Assembly: GCA_945787595.1 (NCBI GenBank)
Contig: CALZJV010000014.1
Coordinates: 1 to 30,797, forward strand
DNA length: 30,797 nucleotides
DNA from: an uncultured Desulfobacterales bacterium
Lineage (GTDB): Bacteria; Desulfobacterota; Desulfobacteria; Desulfobacterales; JAFDCJ01
Direction: 5' to 3'
The translations under genes and the position numbers were made by a program. Shown here piece by piece: positions 24,042 through 30,797 of the stretch (position 1 is its first letter; each line of letters begins with the position of its first letter). Under the pieces are notes generated by a model. That model searched no databases and was not told the DNA's origin. It saw only the letters and a list, made by a program, of their open reading frames with translations.

Positions 24042-24575
24042 ATGAGAGATCTCAAATCTGCTTGCGTCATAACAATATTCATTCTTGTTTTTCTTAGCAA
24101 TATTACATTTGCCGCCGATGTCGCCAAGATCGGTGTTATCGATTTGCAAAAAATCCTTGGGACTTCCGCCGCCGGAAAATCCATCCAAGCCGAACTTAAA
24201 AAAGAGAAAGATAAAATGGAAGCGGACCTGAAGAAAAAAGGCGCTGAAATTGAAAATATCAGAAAACGCCTTGAACGCGAGTCTATGGTGATGGGCAAAG
24301 AGATGCGAGAGGAAAAAGAACGCGAATCCCGAATTAAGATAAATGATTTTAAATCCCTTCAAAAAAAATTCCGATCGGATTTGCAAAAACTTGAAGGTAA
24401 TTTAATAAACCGGCTAAAAACCGATATCGATGAGATTGTAAAGGAAATCGGGAAAAAAGAAGGGTATCTTCTTATTATCAATAAATTTGGTGTCATCTAC
24501 TCGCCCGACTCCATCGATGTAACGGATAAGGTTATCGGGAAACTCAACAAGAAGCTCGTCAAAAAGAAAAAATAA
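24042..24575 (+). CDS. Periplasmic chaperone Skp/OmpH
   Basis: 177 residues from the ATG at 24042, which follows AGGGGG at the right distance and begins a signal peptide (MRDLKSACVITIFILVFLSN, cut after TFA). The mature part starts ADVAKIGVIDLQKIL, the usual Skp/OmpH beginning. A long Lys/Glu-rich coiled coil (about 55-130) follows, which would form the tentacle arms, and GYLLIINKFGVIYSPDSIDVTDKVI packs in the trimer core. Skp holds unfolded outer-membrane proteins in the periplasm for delivery to BamA, encoded directly upstream. The C-terminal KKLVKKKK is strongly basic. Confidence 0.92.
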   Translation: MRDLKSACVITIFILVFLSNITFAADVAKIGVIDLQKILGTSAAGKSIQAELKKEKDKMEADLKKKGAEIENIRKRLERESMVMGKEMREEKERESRIKINDFKSLQKKFRSDLQKLEGNLINRLKTDIDEIVKEIGKKEGYLLIINKFGVIYSPDSIDVTDKVIGKLNKKLVKKKK

Positions 24576-24581
24576 AATTAG

Positions 24582-24612
24582 CTAACGAATACTCGAGCCG
24601 TATTCGCGTTAG
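24582..24612. repeat. Inverted repeat between skp and lpxD
   Basis: CTAACG/CGTTAG and AATAC/GTATT pair to make an 11-base stem with a two-base bulge and a seven-base loop. The plus-strand tail is not T-rich; on the minus strand a T-rich tail follows but no gene reads that way. It may be a processing or partial termination site. Confidence 0.5.
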
Positions 24613-24741
24613 GCCCTAATTCCTGAAGTTTTGCGTGTATATGTTATTTCTCACCGGGCTGTGGGCTTTACGAGCCGGAGGCCGGTTTATCCGCAACAGG
24701 TTAAACTCAATTAAATATAAACAGCTAAGACCGTAAGCATT

Positions 24742-25773
24742 ATGAAGGTTCCCCTGTCCAAAATCGCCAGACTGGTGCAGGGTCGGGTGATCGGCGATTC
24801 AGATAGAATGATTGGCGACGCGGCCCCCTTTGAGCTGGCCGGCGCATATGAAATTACTGCGGCCGGCAGCGCTAAGTTCCTGAAAAAGATAACATACTGC
24901 AATGCCGCGGCTATCCTTGTCTCGCGGGATATCAGCGACAAGGATCACAATTTCGTTCAGGTCGACAATCCCATGTTGGCTTTCGCAAAGGTGATGCAAT
25001 ATTTTCATCCGCCAGCCCAACCGCAGAGCGCGATACACCCCAGCGCTGTGATCGGGAAAGACTTTAAATGCGGCCAAAATGTTGCTATCGGCCCCATGGT
25101 CGTCATCGGTGATCACGTTACGGTCGGGGACCAGGTCTGGCTTCATCCGGGAGCTGTCATCGGCAGTCATGTGATTATCGGCAATGATGTCACCATTCAC
25201 CCCAATGTGACCATACTGGAGCGCTGTACCATCGGCAATCGAGTGATCATTCATTCCGGTTCCGTGATCGGTAGTGACGGCTTTGGTTATGCTCCCGACG
25301 GCAGGTGCTATTACAAAATTCCCCATACGGGCATCGTTCAGATCGATGACGATGCTGAAATCGGGGCCAATAACACCATTGACAGAGCTACCTTCGGCAA
25401 AACCCTTATCGGCCAGGGGGTTAAGACCGACAATCTGGTGCATGTCGCGCACAACGTCATCGTCGGCCAGAACACCGTTCTGGTTGCCCAGGTCGGCATC
25501 TCCGGTAGCGTCACTATCGGAAAGAACGCCATTCTGGCCGGGCAGGCAGGGATCGCCGGACACCTGACCATCGGAGATGGCGCCACTGTCGGCCCCCAGA
25601 CCGGCGTGGGAAAGTCGGTGCCTGACGGCCAGATTGTATCTTCCGGAATTCCGGAGATGCCCCATAGATTATGGCTTCGTGTCCAGCGTTTTATTCCGAA
25701 ATTGCCGGAATTTGGTAAGAAACTATCGGGATTGGAAAAGCGCTTGAAAATGCTTGAACAAAAATTGGATTGA
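24742..25773 (+). CDS. lpxD: UDP-3-O-acylglucosamine N-acyltransferase
   Basis: 343 residues. LpxD adds the second hydroxyacyl chain to UDP-3-O-acyl-glucosamine, the third step of lipid A synthesis. The N-terminal uridine-binding domain (1-95) includes [18 protein letters not shown] and [15 protein letters not shown]. The left-handed beta-helix (about 97-300) consists of hexapeptide repeats such as [10 protein letters not shown] and [10 protein letters not shown], with [10 protein letters not shown] (178-187) and the catalytic His237 in [11 protein letters not shown]-terminal helix ([13 protein letters not shown]) closes the trimer. fabZ begins three bases after the stop, so lpxD-fabZ-lpxA form a tight transcription unit. 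Confidence 0.97.
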   Translation: MKVPLSKIARLVQGRVIGDSDRMIGDAAPFELAGAYEITAAGSAKFLKKITYCNAAAILVSRDISDKDHNFVQVDNPMLAFAKVMQYFHPPAQPQSAIHPSAVIGKDFKCGQNVAIGPMVVIGDHVTVGDQVWLHPGAVIGSHVIIGNDVTIHPNVTILERCTIGNRVIIHSGSVIGSDGFGYAPDGRCYYKIPHTGIVQIDDDAEIGANNTIDRATFGKTLIGQGVKTDNLVHVAHNVIVGQNTVLVAQVGISGSVTIGKNAILAGQAGIAGHLTIGDGATVGPQTGVGKSVPDGQIVSSGIPEMPHRLWLRVQRFIPKLPEFGKKLSGLEKRLKMLEQKLD

Positions 25774-25776
25774 AAA

Positions 25777-26223
25777 ATGGAATCGAACTATGACATTCAG
25801 GGCATAATGGAAATGCTGGCTCACCGCTATCCGTTTTTACTAATTGATCGTATCATCGAGGTGGTGCCCGGAGACAAGGTAACGGCTTTGAAAAATGTGA
25901 CGATCAATGAGCCTTTTTTTCAGGGACACTTTCCGGGTAAACCGATTATGCCGGGTGTCCTCATCATTGAAGCTATGGCCCAGACCGGCGGGATCCTTGC
26001 CTACTTGACCGGTACTGTCGAACAACGTAATCGGCTCATTTATTTTATGGGTATGGATAAAGTCCGATTTCGCAAACCGGCCGTACCCGGTGATCAGATC
26101 ATATTCGAAGCCAAAATTATAAAATTCCGATCAAAGGCTGCCAAAATGTCCGGAACTGCCACCGTTGATAACCAATTGGTTGCAGAAGCTGAATTGATGG
26201 CTTCATTTGGAGAGAGTAGATGA
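25777..26223 (+). CDS. fabZ: 3-hydroxyacyl-ACP dehydratase FabZ
   Basis: 148 residues, normal length. The hot-dog fold shows the substrate and catalytic motif FFQGHFPGKPIMPGVLIIEAMAQ with catalytic His51 and Glu65, and the N-terminal HRYPFLLIDRI. FabZ dehydrates 3-hydroxyacyl-ACP and so competes with LpxA and LpxD for the same precursor, which explains its place between them. It starts three bases after lpxD, and its TGA overlaps the lpxA start as ATGA. Confidence 0.97.
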   Translation: MESNYDIQGIMEMLAHRYPFLLIDRIIEVVPGDKVTALKNVTINEPFFQGHFPGKPIMPGVLIIEAMAQTGGILAYLTGTVEQRNRLIYFMGMDKVRFRKPAVPGDQIIFEAKIIKFRSKAAKMSGTATVDNQLVAEAELMASFGESR

Positions 26224-26990
26224 TCCATCCGACGGCCATTGTAGATTCCAAAGCAGAAATCGATATCAACGTAGATATCGGCCCGTACTCCGTCATTGCG
26301 AATAATGTTTCGGTAGGTTCGGGGACGGTCATTGGGCCCCATGTTATTGTGGATCCCTATGTGTCCATTGGACCGGATTGCCATATCTTTCAGTACGCAT
26401 CAGTGGGGACCGAGCCCCAGGCCATCAAGTTCAAGGGTGAAAAGACCTACGTCAAAATTGGGCGCGGCACGGTGGTGCGTGAGTTTGCAACCATTAACCG
26501 AGGAACTGAATTCGGCAGTGGGGTGACTGAAATCGGCGAAGATAATCTGCTCATGGCTTACTGTCATGTGGCACATGACTGCCGGACGGGCCGCAAAGTG
26601 ATTCTGGCCAACAATGCGACCCTGGCCGGGCACATCAGCATCGGCGATTATGCAACTGTTGGGGGATTGGTGGCAATTCACCAGTTTGTTAGAATAGGTG
26701 AGTACGCTTATATCGGTGGGAAATCAGCGGTCCCTAAAGACATCCCTCCCTATGTGATTGCCGCCGGTGATCGGGCAAAACTTTATGGCCTCAACCGGGT
26801 GGGGCTCAAGCGTCATGGCTTTCCCGAGACCACCGTAAACGCTTTAAAAAAAGTTTACCGCATATTTTTCCGAATCGGGATCACACTCAATGAAGCCATT
26901 GAAAGAGCCCAGGCCGAAGTGGATCATTTACCGGAAGTGATTAATTTCATTAATTTCCTCAAATCCTCACAACGGGGCATCACCCGGTGA
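26220..26990 (+). CDS. lpxA: UDP-N-acetylglucosamine acyltransferase
   Basis: 256 residues. LpxA catalyses the first step of lipid A synthesis, moving a 3-hydroxyacyl chain from ACP to UDP-GlcNAc (or a 3-amino analogue). Hexapeptide beta-helix from MIHPTAIVDSKAEI to about 190, with the catalytic His119 in YCHVAHDC, GTEPQAIKF, REFATINRGT and HQFVRIGEYAYIGG. The second Gly of that last motif aligns with Gly173 of E. coli LpxA, the residue at the end of the acyl pocket; this suggests a long acyl chain and not the C10 set by Met in Pseudomonas. The helical C-terminus (NALKKVYRIFFR) is typical. Start overlaps fabZ by four bases. Confidence 0.97.
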   Translation: MIHPTAIVDSKAEIDINVDIGPYSVIANNVSVGSGTVIGPHVIVDPYVSIGPDCHIFQYASVGTEPQAIKFKGEKTYVKIGRGTVVREFATINRGTEFGSGVTEIGEDNLLMAYCHVAHDCRTGRKVILANNATLAGHISIGDYATVGGLVAIHQFVRIGEYAYIGGKSAVPKDIPPYVIAAGDRAKLYGLNRVGLKRHGFPETTVNALKKVYRIFFRIGITLNEAIERAQAEVDHLPEVINFINFLKSSQRGITR

Positions 26991-27012
26991 GTTTAAGACC
27001 CATTTATTGTAT

Positions 27013-27212
27013 ATTGAAGATTGAAGATCTGTGGTTCGCCTTCGGCGGATCGATTCTATAAAGAAGGACTATAAATACGAGGGAGTCAAGCAACATCCTC
27101 AAATATCCGATTTTAAAGTGCTTAGAAATTATGTTTGTGCATTTTGTGGCAAGAAAATGGCGAAGCGAAGCGACTTCCGCAAATCTTCAATTTTCAATCT
27201 TCAATCTTCAAT
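27013..27212. repeat. MITE-like element, family 1, copy B, with perfect 16-bp terminal inverted repeats
   Basis: ATTGAAGATTGAAGAT (27013-27028) and ATCTTCAATCTTCAAT (27197-27212) are exact inverted copies bounding 200 bases. Inside are a CGCC-TTC-GGCG hairpin, GGCGGATCGATT shared with copy A, and TTTGTGCATTTTGTGGCAA, which in copy A lies outside the arms. There is no transposase or significant ORF. It fills most of the lpxA-to-oxidoreductase gap (26991-27344); the rest includes the 24-base repeat at 27250-27273. Confidence 0.8.
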
Positions 27213-27249
27213 TCCGGCTCGTCTGGGTGAGGTTAACGGCTTATGCCGA

Positions 27250-27273
27250 GGTTGAGCGGTTCAAGGTTCAGAG
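27250..27273 (+). repeat. 24-bp dispersed repeat, family 5
   Basis: GGTTGAGCGGTTCAAGGTTC plus AGAG; 21 of 24 bases the same as 16850-16873 in the same orientation. Related GGTTCA runs occur near 7618-7635. Confidence 0.6.
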
Positions 27274-27330
27274 TTTCGAGTTTTTTAATGGGGAGCGGCA
27301 GTTCCCCTTTGTTGTTTTAAGGTCAAGACT

Positions 27331-27343
27331 GGAGGTGACCTCC
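27331..27343 (+). promoter_or_regulatory. Ribosome-binding site inside a small hairpin
   Basis: GGAGG (27331-27335) is a near-perfect Shine-Dalgarno sequence nine bases before the ATG at 27345, and CCTCC (27339-27343) just before the ATG is its exact complement around TGA. The five-pair G/C stem would hide the ribosome site when folded. Confidence 0.45.
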
Positions 27344-27344
27344 T

Positions 27345-28313
27345 ATGAAGAAAATCCGTGTGGCGGTGATCGGGGTTGGCTATCTTGGCAAACATCATGC
27401 TGAGAAGTATTCCCGCATGGAGGACATTCAGCTGGTCGGGGTGGTTGACATTGATAAATCCCGGGCAGAGACTGTCGCCGCCGCCGTGGGAACATGCGCC
27501 TTGACCGATTACCGGGATCTGTTTGGAAATGTTGATGCCGTCAGCGTCGTCGTACCGACAGAGGCGCATTTTTCGGTGGGCGCCGCATTTCTCAATCATG
27601 ATGTGGATGTGTTGATAGAAAAACCTATGACGACCAGTCTCAAACAGGCCGATGAACTGATAAGAATTGCAGAATCAAATCGACGGATTCTGCAGATTGG
27701 CCACCTGGAGCGGTTTAATCCGGCCGTGATTGCACTCAAGGAAATTGTTCACAACCCGATGTTTATTGAAGCCCACCGGTTGAGTATTTTTAAAGACCGC
27801 AGCACCGATGTCAGTGTGGTGCTTGATCTTATGATCCATGATATTGATATTATTATGAACGTGGTCAAATCCGAGATCAAGAGTATCCACGCCGCGGGTG
27901 TTCCGGTTATTTGTGAACATGCTGACATTGCCAATGTGCGCCTTGAATTTGAAAGCGGATGTGTGGCCAACGTAACCGCCAGTCGGATATCAATCAAGAA
28001 TCAAAGAAAAATCAGATTGTTCCAAAAAGAGGCCTATGTATCAGTGGATTTTGCCGGTCGTGAGATCACTATCATTCGACGAGGCGAAGATCATGCCGGC
28101 GGTGTGATACCCGGAATGGATATTCGGCAGCTATCATTTTCTGAGGCCGATGCGCTCGAAGATGAACTGGCATCCTTCATAGAAACCGTCTGCGCCCGAA
28201 ACACCCCGGTGGTTTCAGGCTATGCGGGGCGAAAAGCCCTGGAAGTCGCCCTGAGTATAATGGGTCAAATTAATGCGGCCATTGGGCGTCTCGGGACTTC
28301 TATCCCATCGTAG
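27345..28313 (+). CDS. Gfo/Idh/MocA-family NAD(P)-dependent sugar oxidoreductase
   Basis: 322 residues. Rossmann domain with VAVIGVGYLGKHH (7-18) and acidic VVDIDKSR (33-40), the family motif EKP with Lys93 (LIEKPMTTSLKQA), GHLERFNPA (119-127), and the active-site region LDLMIHDIDI with Asp161, His165 and Asp166. It lies between lpxA and lpxB, so a role in making or modifying the UDP-sugar precursor of lipid A is plausible. GnnA, which oxidises the 3-OH of UDP-GlcNAc for GlcN3N-type lipid A, is of this family and often sits beside lpxA; its aminotransferase partner GnnB is not seen here. The exact substrate cannot be read from the sequence. Confidence 0.85.
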   Translation: MKKIRVAVIGVGYLGKHHAEKYSRMEDIQLVGVVDIDKSRAETVAAAVGTCALTDYRDLFGNVDAVSVVVPTEAHFSVGAAFLNHDVDVLIEKPMTTSLKQADELIRIAESNRRILQIGHLERFNPAVIALKEIVHNPMFIEAHRLSIFKDRSTDVSVVLDLMIHDIDIIMNVVKSEIKSIHAAGVPVICEHADIANVRLEFESGCVANVTASRISIKNQRKIRLFQKEAYVSVDFAGREITIIRRGEDHAGGVIPGMDIRQLSFSEADALEDELASFIETVCARNTPVVSGYAGRKALEVALSIMGQINAAIGRLGTSIPS

Positions 28314-28528
28314 CGGCAATCATAAATGAGCACCTAACCCGCCAAGGTAACGGCGGACAAGAATAGGGAATCGTCCCACTCTATTTATTTATATAAAATT
28401 ATAATAATACCAATATCTTAATTAATTTTATATCATTAAAAGATTTAGCTAATTTTCGTCATTATTCCGGCCTGCCAATTGGGGCATGACCCCTAAGTCC
28501 GCCCTAAAAGATCTAAACGAAGGTGATA

Positions 28529-29668
28529 GTGGGTAAAAATCAATTCTGTGTGGTAATTTTAGCCGGCGAGGCTTCCGGCGATCAGCACGGTGCCAAACTG
28601 GTATCGGCCATGCAAAAAAAATATCCGGCACTGTTTTTTTGCGGTATGGGCGGAGATGCTCTCAGGCAGGCCGGTGTGCGTATCGTGATGGAAGCCTCGG
28701 AACTGACGGTTGTGGGAATCACAGAAGTGTTTGCTAAAATTCCCGCCATCTTAAAGGGCATGGCAACGATTAAAAACCTGTTAAAAAGCGTAAGACCCGA
28801 TATTCTTATCCTCATTGATTTTCCGGATTTTAACCTTCATATCGCCGCTTTTGCCAAGAAACTAAACATTCCAGTTTTATACTATATCAGCCCACAAATA
28901 TGGGCATGGCGCCAGGGCCGGGTCAAACGGATCGGAAAACTCGTTGATCACATGGCGGTCATCTTGCCCTTTGAGGAGCGATTCTACAAAGAGCACAATG
29001 TACCGGTGACTTTCGTGGGCCATCCTTTGCTGGATACAAATCTGCCTACAGCCGACCCGATGTTGAGTGCCGGCTCTAATGACGTGACGGTCATCGGCCT
29101 GGTACCTGGATCCCGTGATAACGAAATTATCCGTCATCTTCCTGTCATGCTGGATTCTGCCGCGATATTAAAGAAAAGATTAAAGCTCGTGACTTTTATA
29201 ATCTCTCATGCCCCTTCTGTTGAACGGAAACGGATTCAGGCAGTCATTGAGAGACATCGTCCGCGGGCGGAAATAGAAGTGATATCAGACGGTGTGGAAA
29301 AGGTTTTTGAACGCTGCGACGTTATTGTAGCAGCCTCCGGCACGGTGACGCTTCAGGCAGCGATCCATGGTACACCCATGGTTATTATTTACAAAGTGTC
29401 TCCGGTCAGCTTCTGGCTGGGCAGGGCATTGGTCCGAGTGCCGAATATCGGGTTAGTCAATCTGGTAGCCGGTGAGCCGCTTGTACCCGAACTGGTTCAA
29501 CACGAGGCCTGTGCCGAAAATATCGCGGCTGCGCTGGAACAAATGCTGAAGGATGCGAGCCAACTAAATCATCTCAAGCAGCAGTTGTTTGCACTGCGGA
29601 ATGTGCTGGGCGGCGGCGGGGCATCGGACCGGGTGGCGGATCTTGCACTGGGGTTGCTTAAACGATGA
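28529..29668 (+). CDS. lpxB: Lipid-A-disaccharide synthase
   Basis: 379 residues from the GTG at 28529, which has AAGG five bases upstream; a GTG two codons earlier (28523) lies within that site. LpxB joins UDP-diacylglucosamine and lipid X to the beta-1,6 disaccharide at the inner membrane. The GT19 signature is full length: AGEASGDQHGAKL, FCGMGGDALRQAG, ELTVVGITEVFAKIP, ILIDFPDFNL, YYISPQIWAWRQGR, VGHPLLD, LVPGSRDNEI, and AASGTVTLQAAIHGTPMVIIYKVS. The preceding 200 bases are very AT-rich around 28380-28460 and could carry a promoter. Confidence 0.96.
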   Translation: MGKNQFCVVILAGEASGDQHGAKLVSAMQKKYPALFFCGMGGDALRQAGVRIVMEASELTVVGITEVFAKIPAILKGMATIKNLLKSVRPDILILIDFPDFNLHIAAFAKKLNIPVLYYISPQIWAWRQGRVKRIGKLVDHMAVILPFEERFYKEHNVPVTFVGHPLLDTNLPTADPMLSAGSNDVTVIGLVPGSRDNEIIRHLPVMLDSAAILKKRLKLVTFIISHAPSVERKRIQAVIERHRPRAEIEVISDGVEKVFERCDVIVAASGTVTLQAAIHGTPMVIIYKVSPVSFWLGRALVRVPNIGLVNLVAGEPLVPELVQHEACAENIAAALEQMLKDASQLNHLKQQLFALRNVLGGGGASDRVADLALGLLKR

Positions 29669-29679
29669 ATGGAAAAAAT

Positions 29680-29925
29680 TACCAACTACAAGCACCAAAT
29701 CACAAATAAATCTCAAATCCCAATATCCAACTACCAAAATCTGTATTCACCTTCCGAAAGGAAGCGATTATTTTAATTTTGGACTCAACTGGAGTCGCCT
29801 AGTTTTAAGTCTCCAACCACAACCCAGCAAACAAAATTAATAATGCATTAAAGTAGTTTGATTTTTTGAATTTGAGTCGTTGGAATTTATTTGTTATTTG
29901 AAGTCTGTAATTTGGGGGTTATCCT
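29680..29925. repeat. AT-rich inverted-repeat element, family 2, copy 2
   Basis: The left arm 29696-29716 (CAAATCACAAATAAATCTCAA) and right arm 29880-29900 (TTGGAATTTATTTGTTATTTG) are inverted copies matching at 18 of 21 bases, about 160 bases apart. Bases 29688-29730 match 18755-18797 at 39 of 43. It fills the gap between lpxB and msbA and has no coding capacity. Confidence 0.75.
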
Positions 29926-29970
29926 ATTTAAGCGTTCATTACGCCAACATTCAATGAACACCGGGAACCA

Positions 29971-30797
29971 ATGAAAAAAACGAAACTACCCAAACTAACC
30001 GGTCGGCAAAAGGAATTGCTGGCTTTAATCAAAGACCGCTGGGTCAAGCTGGCCGCGGCAGCCGGATGTTCCGCGGTGATGGCAGGTATGACAGCCGCAA
30101 CGGCTTACCTGGTCAAACCGGTTGTTGAAAATATATTTGAACAAAAAGACCCCCGGATGCTGATGGTGATTCCGTTTGTCGTCATCGCAGTTTTTTTGGT
30201 GAAAGGTTTGGCGGCATATGGATCGGTCTATTTTTTAAATTATGTGGGCCAGGACATTATCATGGGGTTGAGAAATCGCCTCTACAATCACATGCAGCAT
30301 CTGCCACTGGCCTTTTTTCAACGGGAAAAAACCGGTGATCTCATGTCCCGTATCACGAACGATGTCAATATTATCAATACTATGTTTACATCAGCGATTA
30401 CCGGATCCATCAGGGATTGTTTTACCATCATCGGACTGGGATCCGTAACCTTTTACCTCATCCCTAAAATGGCCATTTATGCCTTTGTTATCATACCGAT
30501 TGCCGGTATTCCCATTTTTTATTTTGGGCGTAAAATTCGACGTGTGCGCCTGGGAGCCCAGGAGGCCTGGGCCGATATCAATGCTTTTTTACATGAGAGC
30601 CTTGTGGGCACGAAAATTGTAAAAGCCTTCAATATGGAAGATCATGAAAAAAAACGCTTTGCAAACAAATCTCGTAAAATTTTCAGGCTGGAATTAAAAG
30701 AAACCAGAGTCAAAGCCCTGTCCTCTCCCTTCATGGAATTTTTAGGCGGCCTTGGGATTGCCTTTATCATCTGGTATGGCGGTAAGCAGGTGATCGC
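29971..30797 (+). CDS. msbA: Lipid A export ABC transporter MsbA, N-terminal part (open at window edge)
   Basis: The frame runs from the ATG at 29971 off the right edge: 275 codons so far. It starts MKKTKLPKLTGRQKELLALI and shows the membrane domain of a type IV ABC exporter: helix 1 near 32-50, TAATAYLVKPVVENIFEQKD, QDIIMGLRNRLYNHMQHLPLAFFQREKTGDLMSRITNDVN (coupling-helix region, about 92-131), later helices, and LHESLVGTKIVKAFNMED (about 210-227). The LxxLPLxFFxxxxTGxLxSRxxND pattern is the MsbA hallmark. The nucleotide-binding domain lies outside the window. MsbA flips lipid A-core across the inner membrane, fitting its place after lpxB. GGGAA precedes the ATG by three bases. Confidence 0.92.
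   Translation, partial: MKKTKLPKLTGRQKELLALIKDRWVKLAAAAGCSAVMAGMTAATAYLVKPVVENIFEQKDPRMLMVIPFVVIAVFLVKGLAAYGSVYFLNYVGQDIIMGLRNRLYNHMQHLPLAFFQREKTGDLMSRITNDVNIINTMFTSAITGSIRDCFTIIGLGSVTFYLIPKMAIYAFVIIPIAGIPIFYFGRKIRRVRLGAQEAWADINAFLHESLVGTKIVKAFNMEDHEKKRFANKSRKIFRLELKETRVKALSSPFMEFLGGLGIAFIIWYGGKQVI

Noticed and set aside
24799..25665. 288-residue minus-strand ORF opposite lpxD
   Set aside because: It is a shadow of the hexapeptide-repeat coding sequence; the lpxD frame carries all family motifs.

Overview
The window looks like chromosomal DNA from a Gram-negative, diderm bacterium of the Desulfobacterota (delta-proteobacterial, Desulfobacterales-like). This rests on gene order and protein character, not on a marker gene: lysS, a single lolC/E gene, lolD, bamA, ompH/skp, lpxD, fabZ, lpxA, a Gfo/Idh/MocA gene, lpxB and msbA in one direction; a DHH-DHHA1-CBS-CBS-tRNA nucleotidyltransferase fusion; pilC with a PilS-like kinase; and many short palindromic intergenic repeats. 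No rRNA or intact tRNA gene is seen.

Left part (1-3250): the 3' end of glutamate dehydrogenase, a Nudix hydrolase whose Nudix box is split by an insertion, and an overlapping gene pair coding for a ParA-type ATPase and a small ribbon-helix-helix-like partner. This is followed by a gene-free stretch with nested palindromes and an exact 33-bp tandem duplication.

Accessory scar (about 3250-8170): a soluble three-PAS hybrid histidine kinase, then decaying genes. An SLH-domain/C-type-lectin gene is cut by one in-frame TAA and has lost its 5' end. A tyrosine recombinase has also lost its 5' end and has Trp in place of the second catalytic Arg. The two truncated 5' ends face each other across about 40 bp. 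The recombinase runs into a tRNA terminator and the 3' half of a tRNA-Val(CAC), the usual landing site of such elements. I read this as the remains of an integrated element.

Minus-strand housekeeping block (8175-13550): the A-adding tRNA nucleotidyltransferase fusion, then trpS-scpA-scpB. Plus-strand block (13882-18683): pilC, a PilS-like membrane kinase with no pilR next to it, and lysS, whose last codons are made of a 21-bp tandem repeat.

Envelope block (19075-end): lipoprotein export (LolC/E, LolD), outer-membrane protein insertion (BamA, Skp/OmpH), lipid A synthesis (LpxD, FabZ, LpxA, LpxB) and lipid A flipping (MsbA, open at the right edge), with a Gfo/Idh/MocA oxidoreductase between lpxA and lpxB. 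UDP-2,3-diacylglucosamine hydrolase (LpxH or LpxI) is not present here. Its possible place between lpxA and the oxidoreductase is a non-coding gap holding a 200-bp element with perfect 16-bp terminal inverted repeats. At least five families of short dispersed repeats link the intergenic regions of the window. I found no clear case of a wholly new defence or mobile system. The most unusual items are the recombination scar, the repeat network, the ParA/RHH pair and the split Nudix box.
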